From Aequorivita marisscotiae (GTDB lineage Bacteria > Bacteroidota > Bacteroidia > Flavobacteriales > Flavobacteriaceae), in NCBI RefSeq assembly GCF_029814825.1, contig NZ_CP122379.1:3264501-3328500 (forward strand): 64,000 nt of DNA, read 5' to 3'. Of this stretch, positions 1 to 8,441 are shown in pieces (within the stretch, counting starts at the first letter, position 1; each line of letters opens with the position of its first letter). The notes beneath the pieces are model-generated. The model saw only the letters and a list, made by a program, of their open reading frames with translations. It searched no databases and had not been told where the DNA came from. The translations under genes were made by a program, and so were the position numbers.

Positions 1-2
1 CC

Positions 3-224
3 CGAACAATGATTGAAACCGTACAACATCTTAAAAAAGCAGGAATGAAACCACCTATTTGTGTAGGCATTCACGCCGTTTTTTCAGGAAACGCCTATCA
101 AGATTTATTGGATTCCGGAGTAGAAAAAATAGTGACTTGTAATACCATCCCACACTCTTCAAATGGAATAGATTTAAGTGATATTATGGCAAAAGAGGTA
201 AAAAAATTAATGCACCATATATGA
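3..224 (+). CDS. prs: Ribose-phosphate pyrophosphokinase, C-terminal fragment (5' end outside window)
   Basis: The reading frame is open from the left edge and ends at 224. The 73 visible residues match the end of the phosphoribosyltransferase fold of PRPP synthetases: a GRTMIETV-like PRPP-loop segment at the very edge, then IGxHAVFxGNAYQDL and the TCNTIPHxSNGIDLSDIMA tail. The enzyme makes PRPP from ribose 5-phosphate and ATP in the cytoplasm. The stop overlaps the next gene by four bases (ATGA), so the two are translationally coupled. It heads an operon that also carries a copper ATPase and an exporter, which suggests a cargo copy rather than the housekeeping one. That last point is inference. 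Confidence 0.8.
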   Translation, partial: RTMIETVQHLKKAGMKPPICVGIHAVFSGNAYQDLLDSGVEKIVTCNTIPHSSNGIDLSDIMAKEVKKLMHHI

Positions 225-865
225 GAAAACAAGGCTTTATAGTACTAATCACTTTATTCAGCATCACAATGACTGGACAAACTGAAATGCTCATTGGGCA
301 GATTTCAGGCAGAGTTGTTATTCGGGAAAACTTTGATGAAAATGGTTCTTTTTTAAATAAACAAACTTTCAAAGCCAGTGAAACAATAAAGAAAAATGGA
401 TACTATGAAATTGAGGTAGTTACGGAATTGTTTGATAAAGACAAAAAATTGACCGATAAATACACCACAACCTATCGTTGCAAGCCTGATGAAGCAAGTG
501 TAGTGGTAATGGCTTTCCCGTTTTCCAATCCAAAATCAAAGAAAACAGAAATCAACACCACTTCAAAGAAATTTAAAGAACTATACAATTTGGATAATCT
601 GAAAAATATTGAATTGGAAATGAGTTTTGACTCGGGCTTGTTGAATTTTTTCGGTTCAAAAAGCATCATAAAAATTTACGATCGAAAATTAGAAGCTGGC
701 AAAAACACTATTAAATCAAAAATAAATATTAAGGCCTATGCCTGGGGTATTCGCATTAAGCAACTCAACTATACCGTCAACGAAAAATTAAACGGGAATG
801 GTTTATTGACCTTTCAGAAATTTACAGAAGAAGATAATAGTTATTTTACAATGACTTATAAATAG
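221..865 (+). CDS. Exported protein of unknown function (possibly TapB/DUF3108-like)
   Basis: 214 residues with an N-terminal signal peptide (basic MRKQ, then a hydrophobic run to about residue 18). The rest is beta-rich, with no cysteine motif and no lipobox. The pattern of a GRVVIRENF strand, an FKASETIKKNGYYEIEV segment and a late ISIKAYAWG-like strand resembles periplasmic TapB/DUF3108 beta proteins, but the match is only suggestive. It overlaps the PRPP synthetase gene by four bases and precedes the 97-residue CxxC protein by seven bases, so it belongs to the copper-ATPase operon. A role in metal stress at the envelope is inferred from context only. Confidence 0.7.
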   Translation: MRKQGFIVLITLFSITMTGQTEMLIGQISGRVVIRENFDENGSFLNKQTFKASETIKKNGYYEIEVVTELFDKDKKLTDKYTTTYRCKPDEASVVVMAFPFSNPKSKKTEINTTSKKFKELYNLDNLKNIELEMSFDSGLLNFFGSKSIIKIYDRKLEAGKNTIKSKINIKAYAWGIRIKQLNYTVNEKLNGNGLLTFQKFTEEDNSYFTMTYK

Positions 866-872
866 AACGAAA

Positions 873-1166
873 ATGAACAACTACGACACACTTTCAGAAG
901 CAATAAACGATTTACAGGGAAAAGGCTATACATATGATTTTAACCTAAAACCAGAATGTTTGGAGTGTGCCTCACTAAAAATTGAAATACACCCAGAAGA
1001 TTTTAATGTTGACGAGATGCATCGTTTTGAGGGTATGAGCAGTACCGACGATAATAGTGTGCTTTATGCTATTTCATCAAAAAATGGGATTAAAGGACTT
1101 TTGGTAGATGCCTATGGCGTCTATGCCGAAAACATTTCGGAAGCTATGAGAAAAAAATTACGATAA
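873..1166 (+). CDS. 97-residue conserved cytoplasmic protein with CxxC motif
   Basis: A small acidic protein without signal peptide or membrane segment. It has a CLEC (CxxC) motif near residue 30, followed by IEIHPEDFxVDExxRFEGMSxxDDNSVLYAISS and a GxxVDAYGVYA ending. As I recall, short proteins of this type are conserved across Bacteroidota and some carry the name phosphoribosylpyrophosphate synthetase, apparently only because of gene neighbourhood; the sequence itself has no PRPP-synthetase fold. The CxxC pair could bind metal, which fits its position between an exported protein and a copper ATPase. No enzymatic function can be assigned. Confidence 0.75.
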   Translation: MNNYDTLSEAINDLQGKGYTYDFNLKPECLECASLKIEIHPEDFNVDEMHRFEGMSSTDDNSVLYAISSKNGIKGLLVDAYGVYAENISEAMRKKLR

Positions 1167-1184
1167 CACTTAAACAAGACAATA

Positions 1185-3287
1185 ATGGAAAATCACGAAC
1201 ACCACAATCACGATGAAATGGACCATTCTAAAATGGACCATTCGAAGATGAAACACAAAAAAGAAGACCATTCTAAAATGAACCACAAAGGTGGGGACCA
1301 TTCGGGTCACAATCCGGGTCACGGTCAAATGGGCCACGACCATCATAAAATGATGATTGCCGATTTCAGGAAACGGTTTTGGGTAACCTTAATCTTGACC
1401 ATTCCCATCCTCATCATCTCCCCGATGATCCAAGGGTTTATTGGGTATGAGTTCCTGCTTCCCGGAAACCAATATATATTATTTGGCCTTTCTTCTGTAG
1501 TGTATTTCTATGGCGGCTGGCCATTTATTACCGGATTTTGGTCCGAAGTTAAAAAAGGTGCACCAGGGATGATGACCCTTATTTCTATGGCCATTACCGT
1601 GGCTTACGTTTATAGTTCGGCAACCGTGTTCGGCTTAGAAGGAGTTGATTTTTTCTGGGAACTGGCTACCCTTATCGCTATTATGTTGGTAGGACATTGG
1701 ATAGAGATGAAAAGCGTCTTGGGAGCATCAAAGGCCTTACAGCTTTTGGTAAGTATGATGCCCGCAGAAGCCCATAGGGTAAAGGGTGATACCATAGAAG
1801 ATATTCCGTTGGAAGATTTGTTAAAAGATGATGTCATATTAGTAAAACCAGGTGAAAAGGTGCCTGCTGATGGTATTATAACAGAAGGCACCAGCTACCT
1901 GAATGAATCTATGCTTACTGGGGAGTCCAAACCAGTTAAGAAAGAAATAGATGATAAGGTTATTGGAGGTTCGGTAAACGGTAATGGCAGCATAAAGGTA
2001 AAGGTTGAGCATACAGGAAAGGACAGTTATCTCAACAAGGTGATCACAATGGTTGAAGAAGCACAAAAGTCCAAATCAAAAATGCAAAACCTCTCGGATA
2101 GAGCTGCAAAATGGCTTACCTATATCGCATTAGGTATTGGATTTGGCACATTGGCGGTTTGGCTAATTTTAGGCTTCCCTTTTGTGTATGCTTTGGAGCG
2201 TATGGTAACGGTAATGATTATTGCGTGTCCGCACGCTTTAGGTCTTGCCATTCCATTAGTGGTCGCTATTTCTACTGCGGTTTCTGCACAGAATGGATTA
2301 TTGATTAGAAATAGAACAGCTTTTGAAGAATCCCGAAAAATAACGGCATTATTATTCGACAAGACTGGAACATTGACCAAAGGTGATTTTGGTGTAACAA
2401 GGGTTGAGTCGGTCAATCAGAAATATCCACCTAAAGAAATTTTGAGGCTTTCAAGTGCATTGGAACAGAGTTCTGAACACCCTATTGCGGTTGGAATAAT
2501 TAAAAAAGTAAAAGAAGATGAAGTTATTATTCCGAACCCTGAAAACTTTAACGCAATTACCGGTAAAGGAGTCGAGGCGAACGTAGAAGGGAAAGAAATA
2601 AAAGTTGTAAGTCCCGGATATTTAAGGGATGAAAAAATAACTATTCCAGAGGATGCCTATAGCGATGCCGCAGAAACTGTTGTTTTTGTCTTGATTGATG
2701 GAAAACTGGCAGGATACATAGCATTGGCGGACGAAATTAGACCGGAATCTGCCGATGCCATCAAAATTTTCAAAAAGAATAATATAAAAGTTTTAATGGC
2801 TACCGGTGATAATGAAAGAACTGCCAAAGCTGTTAGCGATAAACTCGGCTTGGATGGATACTACGCCGAAGTTTTGCCACATCAAAAAGTGGAAATAGTA
2901 AAAGAATTGGAAAGTAAGGGAGAGTTTGTGGCAATGACAGGAGACGGAGTGAACGATGCACCGGCTCTGGCTCAAGCCAATGTAGGTATTGCAGTAGGTT
3001 CTGGCACAGACGTAGCCGCTGAAACCGCGGATATTATTTTGGTAAACAGCAACCCACAAGATATTGCTAACTTGATTTTGTTCGGTAAGGCTACATACAA
3101 TAAAATGATCCAGAACCTTGTTTGGGCAACGGGATACAACGTTATAGCCATTCCGTTAGCTGCTGGAGTGCTTTATTCTACCGGTTTTGTTTTGGGCCCA
3201 GCCGTTGGAGCTGTACTTATGAGTTTAAGTACGATTATAGTGGCTATCAATGCGCAATTATTAAAGCGAAAAATCGGTAAAAAATAA
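1185..3287 (+). CDS. copB: Copper-exporting P1B-type ATPase (CopB type, CPH motif)
   Basis: 700 residues, usual length for CopB. The first 55 residues are His/Met-rich with repeated DHSKM units and replace the usual ferredoxin-like metal-binding domains. Motifs in order: TGES in the actuator domain (about residue 245), the intramembrane CPH at about 348-350, the phosphorylated Asp in DKTGTLT at about 392, SSEHP in the nucleotide-binding domain, TGDNERTA and the GDGVNDAPA hinge. CPH rather than CPC marks the CopB subgroup, which pumps Cu(II)/Cu(I) or Ag(I) out of the cytoplasm. The MFS gene starts directly after its stop codon. It lies on the likely mobile element left of 4660. Confidence 0.93.
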   Translation: MENHEHHNHDEMDHSKMDHSKMKHKKEDHSKMNHKGGDHSGHNPGHGQMGHDHHKMMIADFRKRFWVTLILTIPILIISPMIQGFIGYEFLLPGNQYILFGLSSVVYFYGGWPFITGFWSEVKKGAPGMMTLISMAITVAYVYSSATVFGLEGVDFFWELATLIAIMLVGHWIEMKSVLGASKALQLLVSMMPAEAHRVKGDTIEDIPLEDLLKDDVILVKPGEKVPADGIITEGTSYLNESMLTGESKPVKKEIDDKVIGGSVNGNGSIKVKVEHTGKDSYLNKVITMVEEAQKSKSKMQNLSDRAAKWLTYIALGIGFGTLAVWLILGFPFVYALERMVTVMIIACPHALGLAIPLVVAISTAVSAQNGLLIRNRTAFEESRKITALLFDKTGTLTKGDFGVTRVESVNQKYPPKEILRLSSALEQSSEHPIAVGIIKKVKEDEVIIPNPENFNAITGKGVEANVEGKEIKVVSPGYLRDEKITIPEDAYSDAAETVVFVLIDGKLAGYIALADEIRPESADAIKIFKKNNIKVLMATGDNERTAKAVSDKLGLDGYYAEVLPHQKVEIVKELESKGEFVAMTGDGVNDAPALAQANVGIAVGSGTDVAAETADIILVNSNPQDIANLILFGKATYNKMIQNLVWATGYNVIAIPLAAGVLYSTGFVLGPAVGAVLMSLSTIIVAINAQLLKRKIGKK

Positions 3288-4493
3288 ATGGACAAAAAAG
3301 AAAAACTCAACAGGATATTTTTAATCCTGTTGAGTTTATTTGTAGTGATGTTGGGCTATGGTATTTTATTGCCAACCCTTCCCTACTATACCGAAAGATT
3401 AGCTTTAGGAGATAACCTAGATACTGATTCGATTAACTTTCATATTGGTTTTTTGACCAGTATTTATCCGCTCTTCCAGCTTCTTTTCGTTGTACTCTGG
3501 GGCAGGCTATCCGATAAATACGGCCGTAAACCCATTATCATTGTTGGGCTAATCGGCTTTGTAATTATGCAATTACTTACCGGTCTTGCTACATCATTGA
3601 CGATGCTATATGTTGCTCGCATCTTTGGTGGTATTTTCACGTCATCAGTTATTCCAGTTAGCAACGCATATTTGAGCGACATTACTTCTGAAAAACGAAG
3701 AACAAAAATAATGGGTTGGTCGGGTGTTGCCATTAGCTCTGGTGTTATTTTTGGCCCTGTCATTGGTGGCTTTCTGTCTCAAACTGACCTTCATTTAAAA
3801 TATACGATAGGTCTGCTGCATTTAGACCGATTTTCAGTACCCTTTTTGTTTGCCGCTCTTCTAGGACTTATAGTCTTATTTGTAGTAGCAAAATGGTTAA
3901 AAAACACCACTCGCGTACATACGTTCACAACACAAAAAGCGAGCTTGCGATTCACATTTACCAAATATTTTGTCGTATTACTGGGTCTGTCGTTTGTCAT
4001 CCAATTTGTAGTAACGCTGTTTGAAACTGTCTTTTCAATATATGGGAAAGATGAATTAGGATTTAACAGTAACCAAATAGGTATTGGTTTTATGCTATGT
4101 GGTTCAATAATGGCTGTTTTACAACCTTTGTTCGCTACTTACGGAGAGAAGTTTTTATCCACAAAGAAACAAATTGCATTAGGGTTGTTTATATCTGGAT
4201 TATCCTTAATTGTCTTTCCCTTTTTTAAGAATGAATACTTGGTATATGTGTTAATCGTTGTTTTCGCTGCTGGAGGTGCTATGGTAACCCCAAACTTGTT
4301 ATCAGCAGTATCATTGACATCTAAAGAAAATACAGGTAGAAATATATCCATACAAAGCTCAACAGGTAGCGTAGGTCAGATTTTAGGTCCTGTTGTAGGT
4401 ACTTGGCTGATTGCAGATAGTTTTTACTATCCGTTTATTATAGCCGGATTAATAGTTATAATTTCAATTGGATTAGTCCAATTTGTCACTTAA
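3288..4493 (+). CDS. MFS transporter, drug/metal exporter type
   Basis: 401 residues with about 12 hydrophobic segments. MFS motif A (GRLSDKYGRKP, residues 72-82) follows the second helix, and GYGILLPTLPYY in helix 1 is typical of the TetA/MdtG-like drug:proton antiporter branch. The start codon follows the copB stop with no spacer, so the two are co-transcribed and probably co-translated. Substrate is unknown; association with copB suggests export of a metal complex or toxic compound, which is inference. It is the last gene of the operon before the candidate element boundary near 4644-4660. Confidence 0.88.
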   Translation: MDKKEKLNRIFLILLSLFVVMLGYGILLPTLPYYTERLALGDNLDTDSINFHIGFLTSIYPLFQLLFVVLWGRLSDKYGRKPIIIVGLIGFVIMQLLTGLATSLTMLYVARIFGGIFTSSVIPVSNAYLSDITSEKRRTKIMGWSGVAISSGVIFGPVIGGFLSQTDLHLKYTIGLLHLDRFSVPFLFAALLGLIVLFVVAKWLKNTTRVHTFTTQKASLRFTFTKYFVVLLGLSFVIQFVVTLFETVFSIYGKDELGFNSNQIGIGFMLCGSIMAVLQPLFATYGEKFLSTKKQIALGLFISGLSLIVFPFFKNEYLVYVLIVVFAAGGAMVTPNLLSAVSLTSKENTGRNISIQSSTGSVGQILGPVVGTWLIADSFYYPFIIAGLIVIISIGLVQFVT

Positions 4494-4565
4494 AACTTTT
4501 AAAATTGAAATTCCAAATAAAAAAACTCCTTACAGCTTTACTTAAATATAATGAATTATAAATCA

Positions 4566-4588
4566 GGTGCGTAATTCGGTGCGTAATT
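4566..4588 (+). repeat. Tandem 12-bp direct repeat near element end
   Basis: GGTGCGTAATT occurs at 4566-4576 and again at 4578-4588, a 12-base period, about 60 bases before the tRNA-Ser-like sequence. Short direct repeats near the end of an integrated element can be arm-type binding sites for a tyrosine recombinase. That role is inference from position only. Confidence 0.4.
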
Positions 4589-4643
4589 AGAAATATATTA
4601 TTTTAATTATTTGATTTTCAATAACTTAATTATTTAAAGATAG

Positions 4644-4660
4644 TTCCTCTTTCTCCGCTT
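4644..4660 (+). other. Candidate attachment site: tRNA-Ser 3'-end fragment
   Basis: TTCCTCTTTCTCCGCTT reads as the 3' end of a bacterial tRNA-Ser: last T-stem bases, the acceptor half TTTCTCC, discriminator G and flank. No 5' portion of a tRNA precedes it. Such isolated tRNA tails mark the far end of elements integrated by tyrosine recombinases into a tRNA gene. A terminator-like hairpin follows within four bases, as expected downstream of the original tRNA. The intact tRNA-Ser would lie left of the window. Confidence 0.45.
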
Positions 4661-4663
4661 ATC

Positions 4664-4704
4664 AAAACCGTATTCCTTTGATTAATAAAGGTTTACGGTT
4701 TTTT
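4664..4704 (+). terminator. Strong intrinsic terminator
   Basis: AAAACCGTA (4664-4672) pairs with TACGGTTTT (4694-4702), and the inner CCTTT pairs with AAAGG around loop GATTAAT. A run of T follows. It would end transcription of the copB-MFS operon now; its position directly after the tRNA-like tail suggests it originally terminated a tRNA-Ser transcript. Confidence 0.7.
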
Positions 4705-4796
4705 CGTTTATAGATTTGTACGATTAATGTACGGTAGATTATTTTTAACCTCAACTTTCAATAAATTTCAATTTAAAGAATAGGGTATAAATTCCG

Positions 4797-4879
4797 TATC
4801 TTTGAAACTGTTTACACGTTGCCTGTGTAACCATTTGAACAAATAAAAGAGGGTTGCCGTACTGGTTGCCCTTTTTTTT
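4797..4879 (+). ncRNA. Candidate small RNA with own -7 box and terminator
   Basis: A consensus -7 box TATCTTTG lies at 4797-4804 (a weak TTTA sits 21 bases upstream). The predicted transcript of about 70 nt has a first hairpin (TTACAC 4812-4817 with GTGTAA 4825-4830), a single-stranded A-rich linker and a terminator hairpin (GGGTTGCC 4851-4858 with GGTTGCCC 4864-4871) ending in eight T. No ORF is present. No known family was recognised. The gene lies in the otherwise empty stretch between the candidate element boundary and the next gene. Confidence 0.4.
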
Positions 4880-4980
4880 GTTTTAATATTTTGAAAAAAG
4901 CCACATTTTAATGAAAATCTTTTTATTTACCTTAGTAATTCAAATACAACAGATTTCTATAGTTGTTAATCCTTAAGATT

Positions 4981-5409
4981 ATGAAATATATTTCTTTATT
5001 GATGTTAGTTTTATTCTTATTCGCTTGTAATACCCGAGACGAAGGATTGAAAAGTGTGGGCTTTTGGTTGAGCGAAGATGTTAAAAATAAAGGAAATTAC
5101 AAACAAATAATAAAAGCTGGTGAGGGGATGTTTTTAGTTAAATATTATATTGATCAAAGATCTGGCTCTACTTATGGTTCAGATTTTTATACATTTAACA
5201 AAGGGTGTTTTTCCGAGGGATTTGATTTTTTTTGTGAAACTGAAGATAATAACCTAATAACTGAACACGGGGAAGTTTTTGTGAAATATGACAAAGAGTA
5301 TTTTTTTTATGATAATAAAGGATATCCGTTAGAAAGCCTTGTGAAGAAATATGGTGATCTTACGAAAGATAAAATTGATGAATTGGGAATAAAAATTTAT
5401 GGCAAATGA
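4981..5409 (+). CDS. Small lipoprotein of unknown function
   Basis: 142 residues. The start is placed at ATG 4981 rather than an upstream TTG (4963), because it gives a clean lipoprotein signal: MKYISLLMLVLFLFAC with the lipobox LFAC and Cys16 as the lipidated residue. The mature part is hydrophilic with two further cysteines in GCFSEGFDFFC that could form a disulfide. No family was recognised. It is the first gene right of the candidate tRNA-Ser boundary and stands alone; a weak hairpin terminator follows at about 5507. Confidence 0.7.
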   Translation: MKYISLLMLVLFLFACNTRDEGLKSVGFWLSEDVKNKGNYKQIIKAGEGMFLVKYYIDQRSGSTYGSDFYTFNKGCFSEGFDFFCETEDNNLITEHGEVFVKYDKEYFFYDNKGYPLESLVKKYGDLTKDKIDELGIKIYGK

Positions 5410-5506
5410 ATTATTGATTTTAAATATTAGTGGCGAAAATACTCCATTGGCTTTTATGACTTCTAAATATTTTATACCCGATTATTAAAAAAATAATTTA
5501 TAAGTG

Positions 5507-5537
5507 TCTGTATGGGAGGGATATACAGATATTTTTA
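5507..5537 (+). terminator. Possible weak terminator after the lipoprotein gene
   Basis: TCTGTAT (5507-5513) pairs with ATACAGA (5523-5529), followed by TATTTTT. The stem is only seven A/T-rich pairs, so the call is tentative. Confidence 0.4.
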
Positions 5538-5590
5538 AGTCTTATAAACCTAGAAAACCGCAAATATTAAGGGTATAGGGGATGTTTTAA

Positions 5591-7141
5591 TTGATTTTTT
5601 TAAAACTTTATGGTATTATAGGTGAAATAATTACAGGATTGGCGCCATCTACATACTATGAATATTACGTTACACCTTTGTGTGGTACTGGCACACCATT
5701 TCCAGCCGGCCCAAAAGGATTTAGCACACTTTGTGGGGGCGCAATAGATGCCTTCCCATTTTTTGAATCGTTTGAAAATACTTCGGGCACAAGAGATTGC
5801 TGGAGCAATGAGTATGTAGCTGGAGTTCCAACAGACTGGATGTATGTTGGTACAAATGGCAACAATTCTATAACGCCTAGAACTGGCGAGTTAATGGCTC
5901 AATTTAAGATCGAGTCTATGACCGAAAAAACCAAATTGGTTTCACCCGCTATGGATCTAACAGCGTTAACAAATCCTCAGCTTACTTTCTACTTTGCCAA
6001 TGCAAATTGGATCGGAGATGTAGATGAGCTGCGTATATTTTACAAGACTAGTGCAGGAGGTTCATGGACACAAATTGGTGAAAGCTATACCACAGAACAT
6101 ACTGTTTGGACGCAAGTAATTTTAGACCTTCCAAACCCAAGTAATGATTATTATATTGCTTTTGAAGGTAAGTCTAATTTTGCAAGAGGAATAGATGTAG
6201 ATGATGTAATGGTTGCAGAAGCTCCTACTTGTATGCAGCCTTTAAATCTTACTGCAACTCATATTACACAAGACTCCGTAGAATTATCTTGGGATGAAGT
6301 TGCTGGAGCTAGCAATGGATATGAGTGGTTTATTTTTGAATATAATGCAGATCCAACAACTGCTACAGCAGTGGCTACAGGTACCACACCACAAGGCACT
6401 ACAACTGCAAACGTTAGCGGTTTAGAGGCTTATACTATCTACGATTTTTATGTAAAATCTGATTGTGATACAGACGGGATGAGCTTCTTAGCTGGACCAA
6501 CTACATTTAAAACAGCGGTAATACCACCAGTTTGCGGTCAATTCTTTTACGATACGGGCGGAGAAAATGGCGATTATGGTAACAATGAAAATGTAACTAC
6601 CATTATTTCGCCAAATAATCAAGGAGAAGCGGTTACGGTTACCTTTATATCTTTCGATACTGATTTTGGATGGGACGTGCTTTATGTTCACGACGGACCA
6701 GACGCTACTTACCCATTAATTGATAGTGGTAACGATGCAACACCTAATTTCCCTGCTGGAGGATATTATGGACAGACTATTCCTGGACCATTTACTTCTA
6801 CTCATTCAAGTGGAGCATTAACATTTGTATTTAGAAGTGATTTTGGCGCAACTCGCGCAGGCTGGATGGCAGATATTTCTTGTACGCAACTCAATGTGGC
6901 AGATCAAGCTTTTGAAAACTTTATTTATTATCCAAATCCAGTGGAAAACAGATTGGTATTAAATGCTGCCAATCAAATTGAAACTGTAAAAGTTTACAAT
7001 TTATTAGGTCAAGAAGTTTTAGCTGTATCACCAAATACAAATAATCCTACAATCGAAATGGATAATTTGCAAACTGGAACTTATATTATGAAAGTTACTA
7101 TAGATGGTAATGAACAAACCTATAAGGTATTAAAGAAGTAA
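5591..7141 (+). pseudogene. 5'-truncated T9SS-secreted adhesin (FnIII, MAM/choice-of-anchor J, CUB, sorting domain)
   Basis: The frame opens at a TTG (5591), but the first recognisable protein (from about 5621, ITGLAPSTYYEYYV) is the middle of a fibronectin III domain, with no signal peptide or start upstream. Then come a MAM/choice-of-anchor-J domain (about residues 55-210), an FnIII domain (about 215-310), a CUB-like domain with FISFDTDFGWDVLYVHDG (about 315-430) and a T9SS type A sorting domain (YPNPVENRL to the end). Intact homologues have a signal peptide and more repeats. It is therefore the 3' remnant of a surface adhesin; the lost part may relate to rearrangement next to the integrated element. 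Confidence 0.7.
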
Positions 7142-7174
7142 AATAACTTAATTTTTTTTATAGTTTTATTTTTC

Positions 7175-7210
7175 AAGAACCATTCTCTTAATGAGGGTGG
7201 TTCTTTTTTT
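7175..7210 (+). terminator. Strong terminator downstream of the adhesin remnant
   Basis: AAGAACCATTCTC (7175-7187) pairs with GAGGGTGGTTCTT (7193-7205, two G-T pairs) around loop TTAAT, followed by a T run. There is no T run on the minus strand, so it serves the plus-strand gene. Confidence 0.85.
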
Positions 7211-7242
7211 GGTTTTCGGTTTTAAACACAACTCATAAAAAC

Positions 7243-8427
7243 CTATTTAACCAATTGAAAAACTTGTTTTGCAATCTCCAATTCTTCATTGGTAGGAATC
7301 ACTAAAATTTTTACTTTGGAGACAGGTGTGTTTATTTCGCGTAAGCTTTTTGATTTTGTTTCGTTTTTTTCATCGTCCAATTCTATACCCAAATAATCCA
7401 TATTCCTGCATACAAGTTTTCGGATTAAGCTGGAGTTTTCACCAATTCCCGCAGTAAAAATTATAGCGTCTAAACCGTTTAAAGTGGCTGCATATGCTCC
7501 TATATATTTTTGAATACGATACGCATTCATTTGTAATGCAAGTTGGCAGTCTCTATTTCCTTTTTCGGCTTCGGCTTCAATATCCCTTAAGTCGTTGTAG
7601 CCGGTAAGTCCCAGCATACCGCTTTTATAGGTGAGTATTTCTTTAACTTCATCTACTGTGTAGTTTAATGTGTTGACCAAATGATAAATGATACCGTGGT
7701 CAATATCGCCACTTCTGGTTCCCATAATTAAACCGTTGGAGGGCGTAAAACCCAAACTGTGATCAGTGCTTTGCCCATTTAAAATGGCAGTCATACTGCA
7801 TCCATTACCCAGATGAATGGAAATGATTTTAGAATTTTTAAGACCTAAATGTGCAATGGCCTTTTCTGAAACATATTGATGGCTCGTGCCGTGAAAACCG
7901 TATAATTGAATACTTTGTTCGTCGTAAAGTTGATTGGGGATTGCATACCTTTTGGCCTTTTCGGGAATGGTTTGGTGAAATGCCGTATCAAAAACCGCAA
8001 CTTGTTTCGCAGACGGAAAAACTTCTTCAGCAACGAGAATTCCTTCTAGATTTCCCGGATTATGAAGCGGTGCCAACGTAGCGTATTCTTTTATCTTTTG
8101 TTTAACTTGGGTTGTGATTGCCGTAGTATTTGAAAATGAATTTCCACCATGAACAACACGATGGCCAACCACTTTAATGTCGTCAGTACTTTTAATCACT
8201 CCTTTTTCTGAATGAAGTAATAATTCAACTATTTTATGAAGTCCTTGTTTATGTGTTTTTATACTTTCGGTCTGTTGAAGCGAAGTTGCACTTGTTTTAT
8301 AATTCAAAACGGCGTCCTGTTGCCCAATGCGCTCCACCAATCCGCTACACACCCATGTTTCCGAAGGCATTTCTATTATTTGAAATTTTATAGACGAGCT
8401 TCCAGAATTAATTATTAATACGTTCAT
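7243..8427 (-). CDS. ackA: Acetate kinase
   Basis: 394 residues, full family length. The N-terminal acetokinase signature NSGSSSIKF, VVHGG, the active-site region FDTAFH, the HLGNGCS phosphate loop and the late FTAGIGENS adenosine segment are all present. It interconverts acetyl phosphate and ADP with acetate and ATP in the cytoplasm. Its start lies 14 bases after the pta stop, giving the usual pta-ackA operon for substrate-level ATP formation or acetate assimilation. The acs gene in the same window offers the high-affinity irreversible route for the same substrate. Confidence 0.97.
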   Translation of the reverse strand: MNVLIINSGSSSIKFQIIEMPSETWVCSGLVERIGQQDAVLNYKTSATSLQQTESIKTHKQGLHKIVELLLHSEKGVIKSTDDIKVVGHRVVHGGNSFSNTTAITTQVKQKIKEYATLAPLHNPGNLEGILVAEEVFPSAKQVAVFDTAFHQTIPEKAKRYAIPNQLYDEQSIQLYGFHGTSHQYVSEKAIAHLGLKNSKIISIHLGNGCSMTAILNGQSTDHSLGFTPSNGLIMGTRSGDIDHGIIYHLVNTLNYTVDEVKEILTYKSGMLGLTGYNDLRDIEAEAEKGNRDCQLALQMNAYRIQKYIGAYAATLNGLDAIIFTAGIGENSSLIRKLVCRNMDYLGIELDDEKNETKSKSLREINTPVSKVKILVIPTNEELEIAKQVFQLVK

Positions 8428-8441
8428 AGGATTATATGTTT

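Noticed and set aside
4797..4879. tmRNA or 6S RNA as identity of the small RNA candidate
   Set aside because: It is far too short and lacks the tRNA-like ends of tmRNA or the long bulged hairpin of 6S RNA.
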